Source: Niabella ginsenosidivorans (GTDB taxonomy: Bacteria; Bacteroidota; Bacteroidia; Chitinophagales; Chitinophagaceae). From it: 64,000 bases of DNA. How positions within the stretch are numbered: position 1 is the first letter of the stretch; the number at the start of each line of letters is the position of its first letter. The position numbers and the translations under genes are program-made. The DNA is taken from positions 1,860,001-1,924,000 of the forward strand of contig NZ_CP015772.1 in the NCBI RefSeq assembly GCF_001654455.1, written 5' to 3'. The notes under the pieces were generated by a model. The model saw only the letters and a program-made list of their open reading frames with translations. It searched no databases and was not told the DNA's origin. Positions 16,760 to 26,468 of this stretch are shown piece after piece.

Positions 16760-18106
16760 TTATTTAAATATCAGCGCATTCCGGAAGGGGCTTGCATTTT
16801 TATCCCTTTCAGCCAGTGGTTTTATTCCCCACCGGTGCTCTATAAACGAAAGAATACTCACTGTTTCATATTGGGTATGATCAACATATCCCTTTTTTGC
16901 AAACGGCCCGATAACAATGGCAGGAATACGGCTGCCCGGCCCCCATCTGTCAATAACCGGTGGGGGCACATGATCAAAAAAGCCACCAAATTCATCATAG
17001 GTCAGAACAACCAGTGCATCTTTTGCATTGGGCCCTTCCAGCACTGCATTAATCAGGCTCACTGCCAGTTGTTCAGAAGAATACACTGCAGATGCGCCCG
17101 GATGCTCATCATTTCCTCCGCCGGGTTTTACAAAGGACACACTGGGCAGCGTACCTTCCTTTGCTGCTTTAATAAAATCATTTTGGTCTTTCATATGTTC
17201 CCTGCCAGGTGTTCCTTCCTGGTATTGGGTAAAATACAAAAAGGGCTCATGGTTATAGGCAAAATTATTTTTTCTTCCCGCCACTGCATCGTCCCAGCCT
17301 TCAGAATACCAGGCCCAGGATATATTTTTTTCACTCAGCCGGTCGCCGATGGTTGGCATTGTCTGCGAGGGCAATAATCCGGAGGTATCCGATTTTGCAG
17401 GGTATGGTTTATTCCGGGAAAGAACATGGTTCACGGCATAGCCGTCAGGAGTAACGATGCCATCTTTTATCATTCTGCCATTATCATCCAGCTTTGCGAT
17501 CAGTGATTGCGGGGCATCCGGCCAGACAGGCACGGCAGCAGATATCAGAAAAACGTGGTTAAAATAAGAACCGCCAAAAACGCTTTGAAAAAAGTTGTCG
17601 CATAAAGTGTATTTTGCGGCAAACGGATACAAAGGAAGCTTTTGAGTAGTGTAATAGCCCATTGCCAGCCCTTTAGACTCATTATATGCCGCAAATTTGT
17701 CCATTTTTCCCCCGTTAATCTGTAGCTGGTTGTGAAAAAAACGGTGTGTGACATCAGGCGTTCTTTTATCAGATGTAACATATTGGTCTATGTTAAAAAG
17801 TTGATTCGGCAGGTTAGCAGGGAAAGAGTTGTTCCTCGGGATCTCCGGCAGGTACTTATAGGGCGTTCCTTTTTCGTCAACCTGTATAAAGTTTCCTTTC
17901 CGGGCGTTTTTAATCCCGTTCGCTCCCTTGAACGCTCCATAGAGGTTGTCAAAACTGCGGTTTTCCATGTAAATAACCACCAGGTGCTTGATCCGGTGGA
18001 TGCCCTCATCAAACGCTACTTCCTGCCGCTGTGCCTTTTTACCGGTTCCACAACTGCTGGCCACCAGACTAATAAGAAGGATAAAAAAAAGTCGCTGCAC
18101 AATCAT
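16760..18106 (-). CDS. Secreted phosphoesterase (phospholipase C/acid phosphatase family), lipoprotein
   Basis: This protein of the phosphoesterase family PF04185 starts at an internal ATG (18106), which gives the lipoprotein signal MIVQRLFFILLISLVASSC with lipobox VASSC; the longer ORF start is unlikely. The mature domain begins IKHLVVIYMENRSFDNLYG, the metal/nucleophile motif of this alkaline-phosphatase-like fold. VVLTYDEFGGFFDHVPPP is the second metal motif, and RIPAIVIGPFAKKGYVDH is typical of the family's end. It probably hydrolyses phosphodiesters or phosphomonoesters outside the inner membrane. It is the first gene of an operon with the di-heme peroxidase. Confidence 0.9.
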   Translation of the reverse strand: MIVQRLFFILLISLVASSCGTGKKAQRQEVAFDEGIHRIKHLVVIYMENRSFDNLYGAFKGANGIKNARKGNFIQVDEKGTPYKYLPEIPRNNSFPANLPNQLFNIDQYVTSDKRTPDVTHRFFHNQLQINGGKMDKFAAYNESKGLAMGYYTTQKLPLYPFAAKYTLCDNFFQSVFGGSYFNHVFLISAAVPVWPDAPQSLIAKLDDNGRMIKDGIVTPDGYAVNHVLSRNKPYPAKSDTSGLLPSQTMPTIGDRLSEKNISWAWYSEGWDDAVAGRKNNFAYNHEPFLYFTQYQEGTPGREHMKDQNDFIKAAKEGTLPSVSFVKPGGGNDEHPGASAVYSSEQLAVSLINAVLEGPNAKDALVVLTYDEFGGFFDHVPPPVIDRWGPGSRIPAIVIGPFAKKGYVDHTQYETVSILSFIEHRWGIKPLAERDKNASPFRNALIFK

Positions 18107-18451
18107 TCTGTATTTTTTAAATTCAATTATAAATAAAACCGTTAACCAGGAGGGGCTTATCAAAACCGGGTTCATTAAAAACGGGTATTCAGGCATTGAC
18201 AGGCAGTATTGCAATACCCTCTTATTAAGGTTCTTGCTACATCACTTAAATTTCTGAATATTTCATAATCGCTCTTCCAACCGCAGTCTCCGCTATCCGT
18301 TACAAACTTACCATATTTTGTTATAAACAACCGTTAGTAATCAATCGAATCAGCGTATCAGTAAAAAATTTTTAATTGAGAAGCATACAGGAGGTAAAGA
18401 AAAGGAATCGTATATCCGTATACAGGTACAAAATATTTTAAAGCCCTGTAA
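18107..18451. other. Intergenic stretch
   Basis: This region lies between two minus-strand genes and should hold the promoter of the phosphoesterase operon. The nearest match to the -7 consensus on the minus strand is TATAATTG near 18124, which is imperfect. No gene or repeat was recognised. Confidence 0.3.
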
Positions 18452-20690
18452 TTATGACATCAGCCCAGCCGATTTTAATTTTTCAAGCAAAGCATTGAAA
18501 TCTGTCTGCAATGTGGCTATATCAGTAGCTGTACTATTTGCCTGTGAAGTGGTCCTGTAATCAACCCATGCGGAACCGTTCCAGAATACATGCTTGTCTA
18601 TAGTTGTATCATAATACAATGCTCCAAACTGTGTACTTGTTAGGGTAGTAGGACGTTGAGCGGTAGTGCCTGTTTTAAGATAATTAACCAGCTCATATTC
18701 AGCGGCAATAAACGTAACTGTCGCCGTAGTAGGGCTGGTAATTAAGTTAGTTTGTACATTTATTGTCAAAGCTGTAGTGTCCATGGATTTAATCTTGTAG
18801 ACAGTACTATCTCCAGCTATAGTGAACTCCGCACCTTCAATAAATTTTGTCATATCACCAGCATTAACAGTAAGTGTTGATGTACCACTTGTACCTGTAA
18901 CTGTTAGGCCTGAATATTGTAATCCAACGCCTGATTTTGTAATTCTATATAGCTGGTCTGTGCTTGTTATATAATATTTATCCTCTTTTTCCCAGTTAGT
19001 AACTATAGTATTAGGTAACCCACTAAAATACCAATAGGCATCGTTAGGCCTTACTCTGCCTTTAAAAGATATTTTATGCATTTTCTTAAATGACAGCCTT
19101 TGTACCTGTATTTTTATTGCATTATCAGGATCAATAGTATTATGGCAGAAAAATATATATTTAGCGGTTGGTATGGTTAATATATTTACCTGTTGATAGC
19201 TTGTTGCTGCATCCCCACCTGATCTGATTAAACAGTTATTAATGACTGTAAATGTGATTCCAGTGCGTACTATATTATCTATTTGCGATGTAAGTAATCC
19301 ATCATTATTGGTAATAATATTCATGTTCTCATCGCAAATTCCAAAAAAGATCCTGCCATTTGCATATACACGTATTGAGACCTGTTCATCTAATTTATAA
19401 AGATGCATTGGGAAATAGGAACTAAAACTGGTAGTGCTGTTAAATAGCCCTGTATTACTTCTATAATGAAATGAATCCATATTTTTAATAAGATATATAG
19501 CGCCTGCTTTTTTTAGATTATTAGCAATGGAGCCGGTATCTAATAGAAAAGCATCGGCAGCGGTATTAATATTCTTACAACCATTGGTGAATGTCAGTGT
19601 GTTACTATTAACATCACCAATTGCGAACATAAAATCTACCTGGACATCAGCATAAGAATCGGATGTATTGCATAGGATACCAAGCCTCATAGTGTTATCA
19701 TGAGCTTCATATCTTATATCTCTAAATCTCCATCCCCGGATTAATGAATTGGAACAGTTAATACATTCAATATGGGAATTATTAGCTAAACTGCCGCCTT
19801 CAAACTGGCAACCATAAAATGTCCATGCATTAGAATGATATTTTCCGTCACTTATGGCTTTCACAAAAGACATTATATTGCTGTTCAGTCCTGTTATATC
19901 ATTGGAAGAATAGCCAAATGATCCACCATATACAAGATTGGCGTTTGGCCAGCCATTATTTACCGAACTTACAACGAAATAATCGATAGCTCCCCACATT
20001 TGGTTTAACCAGATATTATTCCATGCAAAGGATTGACTTAATTGCCCATCTGCCTCACAAACGATTAACGTTTTAAATCGTGCAGCTATATTGATTTTAA
20101 TATTGGACCACATAACAGACCGGAATATTATACCGGTGACTGGTGTCAGTTGAAGCATTTACTGCTGAATTACCAATAACAGAAATGGTAAAATCAGAGT
20201 TGCTGTAATTTTCAAAAACGATACAGGGCCGATCTTTTACGCCATTGTAAAAAAGCTGACTGGTGTTGTTAAAACAAATAGACCTGCCACCTACAGGAGG
20301 TTTAAAATATATAGTATCGGTAATTACGTATCCGTGCGCACTGCAGGCATTTAATTTTGGTACTGCGTGGGAGTGTATAAATCCGGGCGATGGTATTGTT
20401 TGCAAAAACGATGCAGCCGCCTGAAATGCTGTAGTATCATCAGTAACACCATCTCCTTTAGCGCCAAACCAGCTTACTTCAAATGCGCCTGAAATTATTC
20501 TTTTCCACCGACCTGTAGCTGTTCCTGTTTTCTGAAATATCGTTCCTCCATTTTCGTTGTCAGTTGATGTGGAATCCCAGTAAAATTCTCCACCACCACC
20601 ATCTCCTGTAGAATGATATCCTAATACATTTGCGTAATTTTCGGTTGGCAGGGCAGCTGATTTTAAATCAGCTATTGTATTTACTATCAT
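18452..20690 (-). pseudogene. Tail-spike-like pectate-lyase-fold protein, split by a frameshift
   Basis: Two overlapping minus-strand frames make one protein. The first, 20690-20097, has the N-terminus of Pectate_lyase_3 tail-spike proteins (LGYHSTGDGGGGEFYWD, then VSWFGAKGDGVTDDTTAFQAA). The second, 20158-18452, carries the beta-helix body and a C-terminal stretch GALYYDTTIDKHVFWNGSAW followed by a short coiled coil. The 568-codon part has no proper start of its own: a stop precedes its first ATG. A one-base indel between 20097 and 20158 explains the split, and no slippery heptamer was seen. Intact, it would be a roughly 745-residue secreted or phage-derived carbohydrate-binding protein. No phage structural genes are adjacent. 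Confidence 0.75.
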
Positions 20691-21163
20691 AGGATTATTT
20701 TTGTATAGATAAAGATAGATTATTTATAAAGGTCTTTATTGGGTGAAGTATCCTTTCCTGCCTTCCGGAAATTTTCAGTTAAAGTATTAATCAGATTTCC
20801 TGTTTTTCTTCCGCCGGGCATATAATATCCTCATTATAGCAGTCAATTTAAGATAGGAAGTACAATTTTAGCATTCAGTAACATCAAAAGGCCATAGAAA
20901 ATACCAATCGATATAATTCCGTATCCGGTCAGGGACGGAAGTAAGAGAACGTTGTGTAAAAACAATTAATATAATAAGCCCGTCCTGGAAAAGACAGGCT
21001 GTTGCTAACCTATGAAAAACACCATTGCTAATTTACAATATTTATTGCGCATCATAAAATATATGTTTTGGCAGAAAAACAAGGCAGGAGTACTGGTCGG
21101 TTTATGATTGTTTTAGATCACAATCTTAAATAAATTTACCTTTATGTTTAAAACACAATATCT
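20691..21163. other. Intergenic stretch with a small hairpin
   Basis: No gene is seen. A hairpin near 20977-21000 (AGCCCGTC...GACAGGCT) lies between the divergent genes. On the plus strand TACCTTTA around 21138 is one base off the -7 consensus and could serve the frameshifted gene that starts at 21164. Confidence 0.3.
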
Positions 21164-21648
21164 GTGACTATAGATGATTTGATAAATAATGCATTAAAGG
21201 GTAAGGGCGGAGCTCTTGATGCTTCGGGGTTATATGCTTTGGTGGCAATATTTTTACGCAGGAACTGTTTGTACTGAACCTGCAGGATTTTTTTGTTGAT
21301 AATTTAGGATATTTCCGGGATGGAGAAAAAAGCGAAGTTATTTTAATCGGGGTTTACCAAACAGAAGAGGCCGCACAGGACGCAGCAAACTATGTGATGG
21401 AAGATAATAACCTTGGCCCTGAGCTGGTAGTAGCGCCGGAATGGCATATTCTCCTAGGTAACACCACTGAAAACCGGTTATTTGTTTTGCCTTTATCGGA
21501 ATATTATGTTGGGTATCTTGGCTTTTTCCGGTATAAAGTCAACTCCGGTAATGTGGTATTAAGTATTTTTAATAGTATGGATGCAGCGGAAGAAGCCATT
21601 GATATTATCCGGTATAGGGTTAAAGATGAAAAAGGAAATATCCTTTAA
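21164..21648 (+). pseudogene. Hypothetical protein with one-base frameshift
   Basis: From a GTG at 21164 the frame reads VTIDDLINNALKGKGGALDA and on to ALV, then stops. From about 21245 the next frame reads GNIFTQELFVLNLQDFF and stays open through an acidic, aromatic domain to the stop at 21648. Adding one G in 'ggtggcaat' would join them into a single protein of about 161 residues. The shorter ORF from 21394 is only the C-terminal half. The family was not recognised; the composition suggests a small cytoplasmic alpha/beta protein. Single-base loss or an assembly error are both possible. Confidence 0.6.
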
Positions 21649-21782
21649 GAATGATATAGAATAGGCCATTCACGAAACAATCCACAACATAAAATGGTTA
21701 ATAATCTTTCCAGGGTGGGCGTAAAACTTTTGTTGATTGTATGCACAACGTGTAGTATGCAATACCAACGAATGAGGGACTG

Positions 21783-23693
21783 TCATCGCCATTGGCTTTT
21801 TCTGATCAAAGAGGGATACTGTTTAATTTTTAATAAGGTATTACCAGACGACTGGGTGGCTTCCTCACGAAACCATTCTCCAGGAAATTGGCTTACCCAT
21901 GAGTCTCCGTTACCATTTTCGGCCGCTGTAATTATATACTTGCCATCTAATGTATTTGTTATAGAATTAAAAAAGCGATAATAATGATATGCAATGGGCG
22001 TTTGGCTATTCGTAAAATCAAGCACTTCAACATACCCGTTCCACGATCTGAATCCAACTATTTTATTTTTTTGACCATAATCAAAATCAAAACGCGCTGC
22101 ATCAAGCGCATCCAATGTTGCATTTGTGTTTGAGCCCGTTTCAATATTTACAACAGACTGATAGTATACCTGCTGAAAATAAACATTTGCATCTTTCCTG
22201 GAAGCTACAGTAATATCACCCTGATTCCATGTGTTTTTACTATATACTTTATTGAAAGCCATTGTTTTAGAATCGAATACAGTGAAGTATTGTAAGCTAT
22301 AATTTGTGAAAATAATTTTAGACTGATCATAGTTCACATCCATAGTATAGGGATACCATTCCATTTCCTCTGCATTTGTATACCATGTTTTATGCCCATG
22401 AGCCGCATCAATAAACCAAAAACGGGAATTACCAACGTCTCCGTTATAGGATAAAGATAAAAGACCAATACCAGACTTTGTAAAAACTAAATTTACAGGA
22501 TATAATTCCGGGGTTAGTTCTTCGTATTGGTTGTATTTTAACCTTGTTGAATCTAGTTTTATAGGAATAGTTTTATAAGTGAAATCCGGATTCAAAATAT
22601 ATAATGCTGCTACTCCCGAATATCCGATGTAAATCTTATCATTATAAGGGTTAACAGTAATCATTCGGGCATTAGTGAATAATGGATACTCTTTTATTAT
22701 TTTCAAGCTGCGCATATCAATCTTATAAAGAATATCCGGATTTTCCATTAATAGCCAAAAACTATTATCCTTGTCATTCACAAAATGAGTAACTATATTT
22801 CCTTTAAAGTGAAGTTGTTGTAAATAAAAGCCCACATTAATTGTTTCTGCAAAAGTATCTCCAATTGTATTCTTTACAGAGATGCTGAAAGGATATTCTC
22901 CCCCTAGTTCGCCACAACTATAGTTAAATGATAATATATTACTGTCAACCACAGGTTGTAATGGTGTGCCACTTATACAGTAATAGTACAGAGACTGAAG
23001 ATTATTTAAAATAACCGGCTGATTAAACTCAATTTTTATTGAACTGGGGGTTTGGGTCATTACATTGCCTGGTATTCCTATAGTTTTTTTTATACGGATG
23101 GGTGGGTATTGAGTAATAACTACTTGCTGCTCATGATCTCCTGCCAATATTTTAATAGTTGAACTCCGGATGGAATCGGACAGGTTTGCCTTTGTCTGAA
23201 CGTAAAATTCATCATCACCAAATGCTTCCGCTTTTGAAATTTCAATCCAATCAGATGTGTCTTTGGTAATCCATTTGGTATTACTTTGTATTTTTACAAT
23301 ACTGGATAATGAAGAGGATGGAAGCCTTAAAATTGAATCAGAGTTGAGTTTTAAATAAGCCTCACCGGCTTTTAGCACTATCTGCATTTCTTTAAGTTCA
23401 TCTGCATTTAACTGAATTTTTTCTGTAAAATCAATGAAGCCGGTTTTATTTATCGTTAATGTATAGCCCCCCGCTTCATAAGAGGCCGTATAAATATCGC
23501 TTTCGCTAACTTTCGATATTGATCGCGATCCGGTTTTTAACGATATCGTAAATCCTGAAACAGGTTGTTTGTATTGATTAGTAACAGTAACTTTCAGTTT
23601 ACTATATTGCTTAACTTCAGCTACCTCTCCTTTTTTACAGGAATAAAAAGCAAATAGGATTGTTGGTAAAGTAATATAAAGTAGCAGTTTCAT
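21783..23693 (-). CDS. Lipoprotein with carboxypeptidase-like, BACON-like and propeller domains
   Basis: A 636-residue lipoprotein (lipobox around FAFYSC, Cys19). Residues 30-110 look like a carboxypeptidase-regulatory/PEGA-type beta-sandwich (TVTNQYKQPVSGFTISLKTG). Residues 110-195 resemble a BACON domain (SNTKWITKDTSDWIEISKAE ... VVITQYPP). The remainder has repeated WFIDAAHG- and ITVNPYNDKIYIGYSG-type strands of a beta-propeller. Such proteins sit on the outer surface of Bacteroidota and bind glycans or protein partners. It follows the FN3/propeller lipoprotein gene by 71 bases, so the two probably form an operon. Confidence 0.75.
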   Translation of the reverse strand: MKLLLYITLPTILFAFYSCKKGEVAEVKQYSKLKVTVTNQYKQPVSGFTISLKTGSRSISKVSESDIYTASYEAGGYTLTINKTGFIDFTEKIQLNADELKEMQIVLKAGEAYLKLNSDSILRLPSSSLSSIVKIQSNTKWITKDTSDWIEISKAEAFGDDEFYVQTKANLSDSIRSSTIKILAGDHEQQVVITQYPPIRIKKTIGIPGNVMTQTPSSIKIEFNQPVILNNLQSLYYYCISGTPLQPVVDSNILSFNYSCGELGGEYPFSISVKNTIGDTFAETINVGFYLQQLHFKGNIVTHFVNDKDNSFWLLMENPDILYKIDMRSLKIIKEYPLFTNARMITVNPYNDKIYIGYSGVAALYILNPDFTYKTIPIKLDSTRLKYNQYEELTPELYPVNLVFTKSGIGLLSLSYNGDVGNSRFWFIDAAHGHKTWYTNAEEMEWYPYTMDVNYDQSKIIFTNYSLQYFTVFDSKTMAFNKVYSKNTWNQGDITVASRKDANVYFQQVYYQSVVNIETGSNTNATLDALDAARFDFDYGQKNKIVGFRSWNGYVEVLDFTNSQTPIAYHYYRFFNSITNTLDGKYIITAAENGNGDSWVSQFPGEWFREEATQSSGNTLLKIKQYPSLIRKSQWR

Positions 23694-23764
23694 AAGTGAT
23701 TTTGGTTTAAGTTGATTCTTTGAAAAACTTTTTTTAATAGAATTGTATTCTTATTGTGTATTTC

Positions 23765-25222
23765 TTAAAATGAGCCTTCAGGATCGGTTTTTATAATAAC
23801 TATTTGAGGATTATTACCAACAATACCTACAGCGCTGTTTCCTGCCACCATAAAACCACCATCATTTTGCGATAAAATGGCATTTGTTCTTAAAAAAGTA
23901 GCAACTTTATTGTAAGATTTCTGCCACAAAAGACTTCCATTTCTATCGAGCTTTGATAAACCCCAATAATCAAATGTCGTTTTAACGTCAATACTGCCTG
24001 TTGCCATAAAACCGGAATCCTTCGTTTCACAAATTGAAGTAATAGATAGCTCAGGTACATCTTCACTCCAGATTTCATTGCCATTCGCAGGATTAATTTT
24101 AAAAACCCTTCCATCACTATGATCTCTGTATCCCCAGCTGTAACCTGCAAATAGCAGATTTCCATCGCTTGTTGGAATTATTTGCCTGGCAAAATCATAT
24201 CTTTCATCTCCATACCTCTTATTCCAAATTTCATTGCCATCCCCATTTGTCTTCAAGAGCCAAAAGTCATCTCTTTGGTTAATTTCAATCGTGCCCAGAA
24301 TAAAAAGAGTATTGTTTTTGTCAATATACAAATCATTGAAGAAGCTGCGATAAGAATATTTGAATACTTTTTCCCAGATAATATTGCCACTTTTATCGAG
24401 CATCGTTAATGCCGACTCCTGTGCTATATCAGGATCGGGCGAACCTCTTCCGCCAACCAAATAAATATTACCTTTTGAATCTTCCCGGATCGATTTTATT
24501 TCTGACGATGCATCTCCATTATCATAGTTGACTATCGTTTTGTACCAAATGATGCTGCCATTTTGGTCCAGTTTTAATACATGATGACTACCCACTAATA
24601 ATAACCCGTCTTTAGACGCTGTTATCTTAAAATTCCATGAGTCTCCCAATTGGTAGCCATAGGCTCTTTTCCAAAGTTCTTTCCCTGTAGAATCGACCTT
24701 TAAAACAACAAATTGATATCCATCTCCATTAAAGCTTGTAGAACCTGCAATAGCATAATTATTATCTGCCGTTTTTATCATTGAATAAATACTTCCTGCA
24801 GGATACGAGGATGGCGGAAAATTATAGCCTTTGATATATTTCAGATAATATTTTGGTGTAGTAACAGAAAGCGTCGCTATTTTTTCATTTTGCTTACTAT
24901 CTCTTGCTATTACTTTAACACTATATGTGGTTTGTTCTTGAAGACTTGTAAGCTCATATTTTTGACCAGGCACATTTTCTTTAATAAGAAGGGTGTCAAT
25001 ATATACAGAATAAGTAACAGAATCTCCGTCGGGATCTTTTGCTGCGGACCAGGAAATAATTACTTCATTACTTAAAAGTTGTTCGATAGAGATTACAAAA
25101 TCTTCAGGTGGATGATTGATTTCAGTTTCAGGCGTTTTTTCCTGATTTTGCGGGTCCTTTTTTCTGCAGCTAATAAGCAGGATTATGCAGGTTATGGTTA
25201 GTATAAAACAGTTGGTTTTCAT
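23765..25222 (-). CDS. FN3-propeller lipoprotein
   Basis: The chosen start at 25222 (the fifth codon of the longer ORF) gives MKTNCFILTITCIILLISC, a clean lipoprotein signal with lipobox LISC. A fibronectin type III-like domain follows (about 35-125: PPEDFVISIEQLLSNEVIISW ... YSVKVIARDSKQNEK), then a propeller of about six repeats of the ASKDGLLLVGSHHVLKLDQNG type, each ending in a KLD/KID strand. It is probably a surface-exposed binding or adhesion protein. A good promoter lies directly upstream, and the next gene in the operon is the larger propeller lipoprotein. Confidence 0.78.
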   Translation of the reverse strand: MKTNCFILTITCIILLISCRKKDPQNQEKTPETEINHPPEDFVISIEQLLSNEVIISWSAAKDPDGDSVTYSVYIDTLLIKENVPGQKYELTSLQEQTTYSVKVIARDSKQNEKIATLSVTTPKYYLKYIKGYNFPPSSYPAGSIYSMIKTADNNYAIAGSTSFNGDGYQFVVLKVDSTGKELWKRAYGYQLGDSWNFKITASKDGLLLVGSHHVLKLDQNGSIIWYKTIVNYDNGDASSEIKSIREDSKGNIYLVGGRGSPDPDIAQESALTMLDKSGNIIWEKVFKYSYRSFFNDLYIDKNNTLFILGTIEINQRDDFWLLKTNGDGNEIWNKRYGDERYDFARQIIPTSDGNLLFAGYSWGYRDHSDGRVFKINPANGNEIWSEDVPELSITSICETKDSGFMATGSIDVKTTFDYWGLSKLDRNGSLLWQKSYNKVATFLRTNAILSQNDGGFMVAGNSAVGIVGNNPQIVIIKTDPEGSF

Positions 25223-25255
25223 ACAGTTGATCATTTAAGGAAATGATTTGTTCAG

Positions 25256-25285
25256 CAAAAATAGTAACAAAAAAGATTGTACAAA
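25256..25285 (-). promoter_or_regulatory. Bacteroidota promoter for the lipoprotein operon
   Basis: On the minus strand TTTG (25282-25285), an 18-base spacer and TATTTTTG (25256-25263) match the Bacteroidota consensus TTTG-N(17-23)-TAnnTTTG. The start codon of the FN3-propeller gene lies 34 bases further on. Confidence 0.7.
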
Positions 25286-25524
25286 CACCTTTCACATGAA
25301 AAAGAAAAATATTCCTTTTCATAGATTCCTCTATCCTTAAAAGTTTTCTGCCACTTTTGGTGTTTTCTCCTGTAGGTAACCCAATGCGGTATTATATGTA
25401 TGCTGGATCAGACCATGGCCATTTTCCGGCAAAAGCATCTGATAAAATAAAAACAGCTTTTTATTGTTTTTATGGTTTCCCGTAAAGACAATTTTTTCAG
25501 ATGTTTATTTTTACGCAAAAAACC

Positions 25525-25636
25525 TCAAGTAAATTTATTAATCTTTTTATATATTTATTGCACCAAACAAATTTAACGATGCAACCCATAACTGCATATA
25601 ACCCATTAGTCAATATTTTTATCTTATATAGAAATT
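25525..25636 (+). promoter_or_regulatory. Leader sequence A, homologous to the leader at 26310-26404
   Basis: This leader aligns along its whole length with the one at 26310-26404: 'taatctttttatatattt', 'aaataaatgta/aaatttaacga', 'cccataa', 'aaccc/aacctgctaatg' and the bases around the start codon. The -7-like element here is less perfect than in the second copy. The two downstream genes are not obviously related, which suggests that leader and gene moved as a cassette. Confidence 0.5.
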
Positions 25637-26182
25637 ATGAATGATAATAAGATTACGGATTTTCTACATAAGCTTCAAAATGATTATATAAATCTTGAGC
25701 TTCCTTACAAATTAAATATTCTTTGGTCACACATTCATTGGAGTAGATTTTATTGGAGTCTAAATGAGGAAAAATATGCTATTTTGAACAAAGGCCTGAT
25801 AAATTGTGCTTTGTTGGAATCATCTATTTTATTTGGACGACTGTTATTAGAATTCATAGGAATAAAGCATAACAAACATGGTTTTGTTACGATGAGCAAA
25901 AAATATAAAGATGATATTTTGATTAATGATGTTTTTCCAACAATAAATTTATGTAGTACCGAAGAAGTCTCGCTTTTAAATAATAGAGGTCATATCCTTT
26001 ATCTGTTAATGATTTCAAGCAAACGTGTTGCTCACAATACTTTTAATGATTTTGGAAAAACCGAAATTGATCGAATTCATAGTGCACAAGAATTAATTCA
26101 CCAAATTATTGAAAAAATGTTACCTGATATTTCAAGAGAAAATTTATTGAAATATAATGAACTTGCAAATATGACAACTTGA
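25637..26182 (+). CDS. Hypothetical all-helical protein
   Basis: A 181-residue AT-rich gene starting MNDNKITDFLHKLQNDY. The product is predicted mostly helical, rich in aromatic and charged residues, without signal peptide or membrane segment. SSKRVAHNTFNDFG near residue 140 is reminiscent of the basic/His motif in HEPN-type domains, but the R-x(4-6)-H spacing is not met, so the link is weak. It has its own leader and terminator, so it forms a one-gene unit next to a HEPN-like gene, a layout common in defence or toxin islands. Function unknown. Confidence 0.6.
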   Translation: MNDNKITDFLHKLQNDYINLELPYKLNILWSHIHWSRFYWSLNEEKYAILNKGLINCALLESSILFGRLLLEFIGIKHNKHGFVTMSKKYKDDILINDVFPTINLCSTEEVSLLNNRGHILYLLMISSKRVAHNTFNDFGKTEIDRIHSAQELIHQIIEKMLPDISRENLLKYNELANMTT

Positions 26183-26260
26183 TGGATTATTTCATTAATA
26201 TATTTCGCCAATTATTACTGCATAAGTACAATATAAAAATATAAGCGAAGAAGCAGAGGC

Positions 26261-26286
26261 AAAAAATCCTATCAATGGATTTTTTT
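26261..26286 (+). terminator. Intrinsic terminator
   Basis: AAAAAATCC and GGATTTTTT pair perfectly over 9 bases around a 7-base loop, 79 bases after the stop of the preceding gene. Confidence 0.7.
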
Positions 26287-26309
26287 GCAGTAGAAAAAGC
26301 TTCTGTGAA

Positions 26310-26404
26310 ATTCCTAATCTTTTATATATTTGTTCACTACAAAATAAATGTACCCATAATTACTTACAACCTGCTAATGAATTGTTTTGTAACATATAGG
26401 AAAT
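26310..26404 (+). promoter_or_regulatory. Leader sequence B with -7 box TATATTTG
   Basis: TATATTTG (26325-26332) matches TAnnTTTG exactly. The rest of the leader aligns with leader A at 25525-25636. The ATG corresponding to the gene start in copy A is at 26405 but opens only a 13-codon frame; the real gene seems to start at 26469. Confidence 0.55.
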
Positions 26405-26468
26405 ATGATAGTGCTGTTCAAAAAGTTAAAGTTTTGCAGAAACTAAGCCATTAAATAAAAAATTGTCA

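Noticed and set aside
20097-20158. Programmed ribosomal frameshift in the tail-spike gene
   Set aside because: No slippery heptamer or downstream pseudoknot was evident in the overlap; a simple indel is more likely.
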